Shown here: positions 20,205-24,988 of the stretch, in pieces | Layout of the letters: each line of letters starts with the position of its first letter | Numbering within the stretch: the stretch's first letter is position 1 | DNA from: a virus | IMG/VR virus record: IMGVR_UViG_3300032267_000365 | Location: 1 to 24,988 of that record | DNA: 24,988 bases | Strand: one strand, 5' to 3' | Program-made: the position numbers and the translations under genes | Notes under the pieces: model-generated | Told to the model about the DNA's origin: nothing | Seen by the model: only the letters and a program-made list of their open reading frames with translations | Database searches by the model: none

Positions 20205-21238
20205 ACAATGCTAACGCAGTTAACGTAGTTAACACCAGCGAACTTGTCAGCTGCTTCGTAGATGTCAGTCGGAAGCGTTACAATCTTTCCAGTTGTAGTT
20301 AACACGATTGACAAGTTACCGCAATCATCCTTCATTGTCAAATCTACTGGTACGCCTGCTGGTGTGAACACCAAGGTCTTAGAGTAGTTTGAACCAGCCA
20401 CAGGAGTGATGCCAGTGTTCCAATCAGCCAAGTTGAAAGACAACCACTGGATTGCTCCGGCAGTAGTTATCAACGCGGAATTCTGATCACCTTGTGCAGC
20501 AGCCAAACGTGAATCATAAGCAAAGCCGAAACCGTTCTGCTGAGTGATTGCAAGTAAGTCTAAGCCGTACTGTGAGCAGCAGCCAGCAGCCATTGCATTA
20601 GCATAACGCTGCATTGCTGCGCCTCCGAAAGCAACTGGTGCTGCTGGGTAGTTAGCCATGCGAGTTGCTTGCTGAATGTCAGCGATTGCAAATGGATTCG
20701 GCTCAGTTGTTCCGTTCATTGTAGCAATCTCCAAGCAGTCACCAGTTACAGTGTAGAAACCTTCTACATCAGTGCCCCAGTTTCCGATGTCAGCAACAGC
20801 CTGAACAGCGGCAGCAGAAGCAACCTTACGGTCGATTACATCCATTAAGCGCATAACCGACTCAAGCACATAGCGAGAGTTTTCTTGGCAATGGCGAGCG
20901 ATGTCGGCAGCATTGATAAGCTGAGAAGCAGTGTAAGTGTCAGTCGTGTCAAGCGTGTAAGTGGTTGTTGAATCGCCGTAAGTATTGGTTGAAGTACAAG
21001 CAAGGATGTCGCCACCCTCTTCTACTTCAGTCTCAGGCAAACGCTGAATCCAACGAGCTTGTACTGTTTTTAATTTACCGCCACCGGGTGCAACCTCAGT
21101 GCGGATTAGTTTTGCGTTTTCAGGCGAAAGCAAGAACTCTAAGAAAGGCAATTGCTCACGCTGTCCAACTTCGATGAAGAGTTCGCTAAGTGACATTTGC
21201 ACATTAGGACACTCCGATAGAATGCGAGATATAGACAT
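20195..21238 (-). CDS. Major capsid protein
   Basis: The 347-aa product starts MSISRILSECPNVQMSLSEL and follows portal, MuF and scaffold genes, the normal position of the capsid gene. It has a long N-terminal helix region and a beta-rich centre (KTVQARWIQRLPETEVEEGG). Helices with Ala-rich stretches (DRKVASAAAVQAVAD, AAMQRYANAMAAGCC) and a beta-rich C-terminus complete a plan consistent with an HK97-type shell protein, although I recognise it by context more than by motif. It has its own promoter (21335), a 95-base structured leader and its own terminator, fitting very high expression. The 3' end may be extended by -1 frameshifting. Confidence 0.82.
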   Translation of the reverse strand: MSISRILSECPNVQMSLSELFIEVGQREQLPFLEFLLSPENAKLIRTEVAPGGGKLKTVQARWIQRLPETEVEEGGDILACTSTNTYGDSTTTYTLDTTDTYTASQLINAADIARHCQENSRYVLESVMRLMDVIDRKVASAAAVQAVADIGNWGTDVEGFYTVTGDCLEIATMNGTTEPNPFAIADIQQATRMANYPAAPVAFGGAAMQRYANAMAAGCCSQYGLDLLAITQQNGFGFAYDSRLAAAQGDQNSALITTAGAIQWLSFNLADWNTGITPVAGSNYSKTLVFTPAGVPVDLTMKDDCGNLSIVLTTTGKIVTLPTDIYEAADKFAGVNYVNCVSIVNP

Positions 21239-21239
21239 G

Positions 21240-21334
21240 ATTAATGTAGTATTAAGAGAACTTCCAATTACAAAGGCCGGAAGTTGCGCCTACTTTGCCG
21301 CGATAAGTTGCGGCTCACTACATCATAGATGCTA
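21240..21334 (-). ncRNA. Structured 5' leader of the capsid mRNA
   Basis: In the roughly 95-base leader, ATGTAGT (21317-21323) pairs with ACTACAT (21244-21250), enclosing two hairpins: GCCGC/GCGGC (21297-21301 and 21310-21314, loop 8) and AACTTCC/GGAAGTT (21259-21265 and 21279-21285, loop 13). Together they form a closed three-way junction ending 5 bases before the ATG. It could stabilise the mRNA or control capsid translation. Confidence 0.5.
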
Positions 21335-21366
21335 CAAAGATAAATAAAAAAATAATACGCTACAAA
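21335..21366 (-). promoter_or_regulatory. Bacteroidetes-type promoter for the capsid gene
   Basis: TATCTTTG (21335-21342) has a perfect TTTG (21363-21366) 20 bases upstream, the best match to the Bacteroidetes consensus in the window. The -33 box lies in the loop of the preceding terminator and the spacer contains that terminator's T-run, so termination and re-initiation share the same DNA. Confidence 0.75.
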
Positions 21367-21372
21367 TTAGCG
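21346..21372 (-). terminator. Intrinsic terminator after the lipoprotein gene
   Basis: CGCTA/TAGCG (21358-21362 and 21368-21372) forms a short stem with a 5-base loop, followed on the minus strand by TATTATTTTTTT. A second inverted repeat, GTAGCAA/TTGCTAC, lies just upstream (about 21388-21408). The stem is short, so readthrough is possible. Confidence 0.55.
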
Positions 21373-21404
21373 GCTATAAGAGAGTTAGTAGCAATTATTT
21401 TTTG

Positions 21405-21680
21405 CTACCTTATGTTCGGATAAATAACATCTTCCGCTTCAATATTCATTTTATAGCCGTCAACCCAAACAAATGCTTTTCTTGTTCCTTGCATCTGAAA
21501 ACTATCACACTCTACAACCGAGCCACCAGCACTCCATCCGCTTCCATTTCTTACTGTTAAAAAGCATTTCCTGTTCGCTTTATTTGGGCTTTGTTCTCCA
21601 CAACCGCAAAAAATAACAGCTACTAACAGCACATAAGCAAAAGCAAAGGCTCTGTGGTAAATTAATGTTTTTGTTTTCAT
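21405..21680 (-). CDS. Small lipoprotein in its own transcription unit
   Basis: The 91-aa product starts MKTKTLIYHRAFAFAYVLLV: a basic n-region, a hydrophobic core and then IFCGCGEQ, a type II signal with Cys27 the likely lipidated residue (Gly at -1). The mature part is about 65 residues, with paired Cys and WSAGGSVVECDSFQM. It does not look like a virion gene, it lies between two terminators, and the DNA is more AT-rich than its neighbours. That is the pattern of a moron: an extra gene giving the host cell a trait such as superinfection exclusion. No family is recognised and no good -7 box is seen upstream. Confidence 0.65.
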   Translation of the reverse strand: MKTKTLIYHRAFAFAYVLLVAVIFCGCGEQSPNKANRKCFLTVRNGSGWSAGGSVVECDSFQMQGTRKAFVWVDGYKMNIEAEDVIYPNIR

Positions 21681-21761
21681 ATTATATTCTGTTTTTAAGT
21701 TAAAATTTTCGTTTCTAAATCTTTGCCTTCGCTTATCTGCAAACCGTTATGGGCAACCGAT

Positions 21762-21791
21762 AAAAAAAGCCTGCATTTCTGCAAGCCTTTT
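21762..21791 (-). terminator. Intrinsic terminator after the 90-aa gene
   Basis: AAAAGGCTTGCA (21780-21791) pairs with TGCAGGCTTTTT (from 21775) around a GAAA tetraloop, 12 pairs with two wobbles. A run of seven T follows (21762-21768). It closes the portal-scaffold transcription unit. The gap of about 160 bases between the 90-aa gene and the lipoprotein otherwise holds only AT-rich sequence. Confidence 0.85.
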
Positions 21792-21839
21792 CAAATAGTG
21801 CCTAAACTATTGTATGAATAAAGAACGAGCTGCAATATA

Positions 21840-22112
21840 CTAAGGCAATTCGATTCTACCAAAAAAAGGTTTATCGCTTACCGACCTTCGCCCCTCGCAG
21901 CTCCAAAGCTGCCGAGCCCACCAATTCGCCGAGCCTTTCGGCGAAGGGATGCCATTACTACGAGCGCAGTAAGAATTGCCTGCATCCGTGCCGGGGTTAA
22001 TCCGATAGCCTTCAGCGCCAAAGTGAATCTCATTGCCGTCATCGTCTACCGCTTTATACTTCTTTCCAGCGCGATCGGATGCCGTGACATTGTAACCTTC
22101 ATATTCAGGCAT
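21840..22112 (-). CDS. Conserved phage protein (DUF5754-like), 90 aa
   Basis: The product starts MPEYEGYNVTASDRAGKKYK and carries GNEIHFGAEGYRINPGTDAG and SYCARSNGI, then WWARQLWSCEGRRS. The KKYKAxxxxGxxIHFGAxGYxxxPGT...SYCARSxGI pattern is shared by small proteins of many phages, close to DUF5754 as I recall it, of unknown function. It is the last gene of the portal-scaffold unit and is followed by a strong terminator. Its start overlaps the upstream gene's end by 8 bases. Confidence 0.7.
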   Translation of the reverse strand: MPEYEGYNVTASDRAGKKYKAVDDDGNEIHFGAEGYRINPGTDAGNSYCARSNGIPSPKGSANWWARQLWSCEGRRSVSDKPFFGRIELP

Positions 22113-22260
22113 GGGCTGTCTGCGTTAGTTTATTTTCGAGATATGTAAGCACAATCTCAAGTGCTTTGGTCAGGTCAGTAGGGCTTACCATTTCGGCTGT
22201 TCTGCCATCGCGCCAATCAGCGTGATGCTTCAATATCTTATACGCTTGCTTGATTGTCAT
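22105..22260 (-). CDS. Small helical phage protein, 51 aa
   Basis: This gene, below usual ORF size limits, starts at ATG 22260 (MTIKQAYKILKHHADWRDGR) and runs through SPTDLTKALEIVLTYLENKL. The plan (MTIKQAY helix, W-R-G turn, then an acidic helix ALxIVLxYLE) is one I have seen in small proteins of Bacteroidetes phages. No function is known. It is coupled to the scaffold stop by ATGA (22257-22260) and overlaps the next start by 8 bases. Confidence 0.75.
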   Translation of the reverse strand: MTIKQAYKILKHHADWRDGRTAEMVSPTDLTKALEIVLTYLENKLTQTAHA

Positions 22261-23081
22261 TTGGTAAAGAATCGAGGGTTGACACCTTTCATGCGTTTGT
22301 CGGTCTGTGCTTCAATCGGCGGGATGATAGCCTGCCCCGGTCTCGGCACACGCTGCCCAGCCGATGGGTTCTTCATAATAATGCCCGCCGCCGTAGCTTC
22401 GGCAAGCAGCACATCAGATAAGTTGAGGAATGAACCGGCTTTCTCTTTGGACTTCAATCGCTCGCCGCTGTTCTTATCCTTTACAAAGACATTGCCGTCC
22501 TCTTCCAGGTCGATTGCATACTTCTCGCCGATGGTAGCCTTAAAGCCTTTAATGGTAAACTCATTCACCGATGGGTCGAGCTTGATTGCTGATAGCTCCT
22601 TCTCGAAGGTGTGGTTTATCTTGCTCTGCTTTTGTTCGTCCGCAATCTTAATCTTGAACTGGTCGAACTGATTGATGGCATCTTGCCGGGCAGAGTCGAT
22701 ATCATTAACCTTCTTCTCGAGGGATTTGTATTTCTTCTCCCATTCCTTCACCAGCTCTTCGCTGCCTGACTTATCGGCTCGCTGTTGCCACTCTTCTTGC
22801 TGTTTCTCATAAGCCTCTCGAGCTCGCTCGGATGCCATGCGTAAAACATCTTGCGCCTTCTTGTCTTTGAAATCTTCTTCAGTGAGCGTAACTCCGAAAG
22901 GCTCAAATGCTCGTTTAGCAACGTGAGCAATTGTGCCATTAATCTTTCCGAGCTTTTCGCTTAGCTCCTTGCTGTTTACCCAGTTCTCTTGGAACTTCTC
23001 CTTTGCTTCCTCGAGGTTCTCGGCTTCGTTTAGGTTTAGGAAGTTGACTATCTCCAGTGCTTCCTCCGGTTTGATCGGCAT
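22257..23081 (-). CDS. Capsid scaffolding protein (GP20-like)
   Basis: The 274-aa, highly charged protein has a long coiled coil (about 75-165; REAYEKQQEEWQQRADKSGS, EWEKKYKSLEKKVNDIDSAR). A C-terminal region follows with ATIGEKYAIDLEEDGNVFVK, NLSDVLLAEATAAGIIMKNP and a Pro-rich stretch. This is the composition of phage scaffolds that guide capsid assembly and then leave or are cleaved. Its position between MuF and the capsid supports this. No protease gene is visible, so processing, if any, is by another route. The first 125 bases of the gene overlap a second ORF (22939-23205). Confidence 0.82.
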   Translation of the reverse strand: MPIKPEEALEIVNFLNLNEAENLEEAKEKFQENWVNSKELSEKLGKINGTIAHVAKRAFEPFGVTLTEEDFKDKKAQDVLRMASERAREAYEKQQEEWQQRADKSGSEELVKEWEKKYKSLEKKVNDIDSARQDAINQFDQFKIKIADEQKQSKINHTFEKELSAIKLDPSVNEFTIKGFKATIGEKYAIDLEEDGNVFVKDKNSGERLKSKEKAGSFLNLSDVLLAEATAAGIIMKNPSAGQRVPRPGQAIIPPIEAQTDKRMKGVNPRFFTK

Positions 23082-23205
23082 ATATTTGAGGGGTGTTAAT
23101 TGGTTGCAATATTAATTCCTTTGCGCCCTTCTTATTCAGTAGGTGCTCGGCCACCATATCGGATGCTTGAATGATGCGGCCATCTGAGAGTATTAAGTGT
23201 CTCAT
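22939..23205 (-). CDS. Small protein overlapping the scaffold start, up to 88 aa
   Basis: The product starts MRHLILSDGRIIQASDMVAE (HLLNKKGAKELI next). The first ~40 residues look like a folded domain and lie upstream of the scaffold ATG (23081). The last ~47 (SQLPKPKRSREPRGSKGEVP onward) are basic, disordered and read in another frame of the scaffold gene. ATG 23205 sits 4 bases after a TACCTTTG box, so it would be leaderless. The 5' half is convincing; the tail could be real overlapping coding or simply the absence of a stop. Confidence 0.5.
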   Translation of the reverse strand: MRHLILSDGRIIQASDMVAEHLLNKKGAKELILQPINTPQIYADQTGGSTGDSQLPKPKRSREPRGSKGEVPRELGKQQGAKRKARKD

Positions 23206-23209
23206 ATAG

Positions 23210-23217
23210 CAAAGGTA
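23210..23217 (-). promoter_or_regulatory. Bacteroidetes -7 box (TACCTTTG) before the scaffold unit
   Basis: TACCTTTG ends 4 bases before the ATG at 23205, in the 22-base gap after the MuF gene. A TTG (23233-23235) lies 15 bases upstream, slightly short of the usual spacing. The same 4-base box-to-ATG distance occurs at 5520 and 12898. Confidence 0.5.
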
Positions 23218-23227
23218 TAAAATTTAT

Positions 23228-24139
23228 TTAATCAATAAACCCCTCCGCTCTCGCTCGAGCTTTGACCGTCTCCGGCACTTTTCTTTCGGGCACTGGCACA
23301 AGATAGTGTCGGCAATTCCACCCCCCTACAAGTGTAAAAATCGACTTACTATCTGTGCCTTCAATGCGCCCAGCCCATGAGCCGTCACGAATGTCATTGA
23401 TGCCAGCACTATTCTTACCCGCGCCCCATGCCTCAATTTCCTTGCGATGGTAGATGCCGCCCTCACGATTTTCGCAGAATGGGCGCGTTGTGTCAATCTC
23501 CCCGCCGAGGTATTCAAACCACTCGATGCCGAGTTCGTCATTGACAGCGGCTGAGTAGCTGCGGTCTGCAACGGCTTGCGCGGTGGTGGCTGTGGTCTTT
23601 ATGTTGGCAAGCAGCCGCCCATCATTCGCCTCTGTTCCGGTGACAATCCCTTCCAATGCAACAACGGCCTCGCGTAGTGGTGCGCGTGCTGCGATGTTCG
23701 TGGTTAGTTGCTCGAGGAAGGGCTGCGTGAATCGTGCATCCAAGCCAGCACCGAAGAATGTGTTAATCGCATTCTGCTTAGATATTTGCAGCAATTGCTT
23801 TTGCACTTCGGTAGGTTCGAATGCGCTTTCGAATGTTCGTGCAATCTCGTTAGTGAGCTGCACCCCTTCATCGATTGAGCCGAGAAAGGCACGAACTGCT
23901 TCCTTGTATTCACTACCCGCAAGCACCTTCTTAAGTTCATCAGCAATGAGCCCGATGCGCCTAATGTTGCCCTCTGTTTGCTCGATGTTCCCAGCAGCGC
24001 TGACATCCATGTCATCGAGAATCGGGCGAATCTTGCGCCATATCTCAGCCTGTGTCTTAATCGCAGCCGTTGCCAGTTTATCCGGCACCGACTCGAAGAG
24101 CTTAATCTTTTGGTTTACGAGCGAATCAAATGATGCCAT
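23228..24139 (-). CDS. MuF-like minor capsid protein
   Basis: The 303-aa product follows the portal gene with a 14-base overlap. Its N-terminal two thirds are helical. The C-terminal part (about 205-285) has the MuF signature: GIEWFEYLGGEIDTTRPFC (Cys/Asp pair), REGGIYHRKEIEAWG, then TLVGGWNCRHYLVPVPE. Proteins of this family (Mu gpF, SPP1 gp7) are minor head proteins at the portal vertex, involved in assembly and DNA release. No extra toxin domain is fused. Confident by motif and by synteny portal-MuF-scaffold-capsid. Confidence 0.92.
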   Translation of the reverse strand: MASFDSLVNQKIKLFESVPDKLATAAIKTQAEIWRKIRPILDDMDVSAAGNIEQTEGNIRRIGLIADELKKVLAGSEYKEAVRAFLGSIDEGVQLTNEIARTFESAFEPTEVQKQLLQISKQNAINTFFGAGLDARFTQPFLEQLTTNIAARAPLREAVVALEGIVTGTEANDGRLLANIKTTATTAQAVADRSYSAAVNDELGIEWFEYLGGEIDTTRPFCENREGGIYHRKEIEAWGAGKNSAGINDIRDGSWAGRIEGTDSKSIFTLVGGWNCRHYLVPVPERKVPETVKARARAEGFID

Positions 24140-24988
24140 TCAATAGTTCCTGTTGCGCCTGTTGAATCGGGTCGAGCTGCACGGCAATCCTATCCGATGC
24201 CAAGCGGTTAAGTGCTGCAATCTGCTCGGCCATCGGTAAGTCGATGAAGCGTTGAGCACCCTCGGTCGGTATATGATTGCGAATGAGCTCCATGATTAGC
24301 TGTGGTGCGCTGTGATGGATTACATCCTGATACTTCTCGATTGTGCCATTAGCAACGCGCAGGGCGATGTCGGCCGAGCTCATTAGTAGTAATTCATCAG
24401 CGTTGAGGATTAAGTCATAAACAGCACTTGTCTCTTCATCGGTGTAGTGAATTGCCTTTATGTAGTTGTAGACATTGCTGAACGTAATCGATGGCGGTAC
24501 GCCTGCCTTCACACCTTCGCTGATGACAGCTAAGTAATCGCTCGGTGTGCTAATGTCGAAGCTGGTCGGGTACACAAGATTCACCCCGCCAAAGTTTTCG
24601 CCATAACGCATCTTACCCATTGTCACCAAGCAGAACTCATAAAGGTTGAATAGCTGGTCTGAGATAGGCTTGATAAACGCATAGAGCGCACGTAGCTTAT
24701 TCAATGAGCCTGTGGCTGTCGATGCCTCGCCAATGGTTCCCGTCTCATCTGAGCTTGGCAAGTGCAATATCCTGCGAGCCTTTGCCATTTGTTGCTCAAT
24801 CTCTGTGCGGAGGAAGTTCAGCGTGTCCATTGGTGGGCTAACGAACTTCAAGTACTCTCCACTAAGTGCACTGTCACCTTCGCTCAATGCTGTCTTAGGC
24901 TTTATTAGTAGCATCCCAGTTGGGCTGAATCGGCTCTTCACGCCCGAGCCATTACAGCTCGAGCAAGTACGGTAGCCTCCATTGATGG
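24126..24988 (-). CDS. Portal protein (5' part cut by window edge)
   Basis: This is the dodecameric ring at the head vertex through which DNA is packaged; 286 C-terminal residues are present. The frame is open to the right edge: upstream of the GTG at 24941 it continues as INGGYRTCSSCNGSG, so that GTG is internal. The Cys pair CSSCNGSG, followed by SPTGMLLIKP, is a feature I associate with portals of Bacteroidetes phages. Helical stem and crown elements (QQMAKARRILHLPSSDETG, GEASTATGSLNKLRALYAFI) and the MuF gene immediately downstream support the call. The missing N-terminus is probably about 170-200 residues. Confidence 0.85.
   Translation of the reverse strand, partial: INGGYRTCSSCNGSGVKSRFSPTGMLLIKPKTALSEGDSALSGEYLKFVSPPMDTLNFLRTEIEQQMAKARRILHLPSSDETGTIGEASTATGSLNKLRALYAFIKPISDQLFNLYEFCLVTMGKMRYGENFGGVNLVYPTSFDISTPSDYLAVISEGVKAGVPPSITFSNVYNYIKAIHYTDEETSAVYDLILNADELLLMSSADIALRVANGTIEKYQDVIHHSAPQLIMELIRNHIPTEGAQRFIDLPMAEQIAALNRLASDRIAVQLDPIQQAQQELLNGII

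Noticed and set aside
23583-24146. 187-aa plus-strand ORF opposite the MuF gene
   Set aside because: The minus frame has clear MuF motifs. The plus reading is Ser/Ala/Leu-rich shadow sequence.
24939-24941. GTG start for the portal ORF
   Set aside because: The frame stays open to the right edge and encodes a conserved-looking CSSCNGSG segment upstream, so the gene is cut by the window instead of starting here.

Overview
The window reads as nearly all of a small, short-tailed (podovirus-like) phage of a Bacteroidetes host, probably a metagenomic contig. Every convincing gene is on the minus strand, so transcription runs from the right edge to the left. The host assignment rests on three things: start codons lack Shine-Dalgarno sequences, TAnnTTTG -7 boxes (the Bacteroidetes promoter consensus) recur just upstream of genes, and many products resemble families typical of Bacteroidetes phages. 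I recognise no integrase, repressor, DNA polymerase, tape-measure gene, tRNA or CRISPR array.

Layout in transcription order (right to left). Head module: portal (cut by the right edge), MuF-like minor capsid protein, a small overlapping ORF, scaffold, two small genes, an independently transcribed lipoprotein, major capsid protein, a Cys-rich structural protein and a neck/tail-completion protein (24988-18467). Tail-fibre module: a 995-residue fibre with a neck-like N-terminus and three smaller fibre-associated genes (18470-13994). Lysis module: GH24 lysozyme, two-TM holin, a membrane protein, a PAS-HisKA protein without a kinase ATPase domain, a 61-aa protein and a spanin-like membrane protein (13994-11519). 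Recombination/replication module: three small early-type genes, an SSB-like protein, a coiled-coil protein, a RecE-like PD-(D/E)XK exonuclease, a cytosine methyltransferase with a long second ORF in another frame, a VRR-NUC nuclease, a short structured RNA/terminator, a DUF6291-like replication protein and a DnaB helicase (11405-4097). Packaging and modification module: small proteins, a HAD-like phosphatase, a ParB-adenine methyltransferase fusion, a small-terminase-like protein, a tiny membrane protein and TerL (cut by the left edge).

Genes are packed with ATGA or TAATG stop-start overlaps, so most expression is probably translationally coupled, with re-initiation of transcription at about nine promoter boxes. 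Terminators split the head module (after the 90-aa gene, the lipoprotein and the capsid), and two of them run directly into the next promoter. TerL at the left edge and portal at the right edge, which are normally adjacent, suggest a circularly permuted genome of roughly 26 kb opened between them.

Most interesting points: the dual-frame coding over the dcm gene; the ATPase-less histidine-kinase-like protein; a compact RNA with complementary hairpin loops at 6149-6275; a possible -1 frameshift extension of the capsid (20115-20204); a branched capsid leader RNA; and promoters placed so close to ATG codons that the transcripts should be leaderless.
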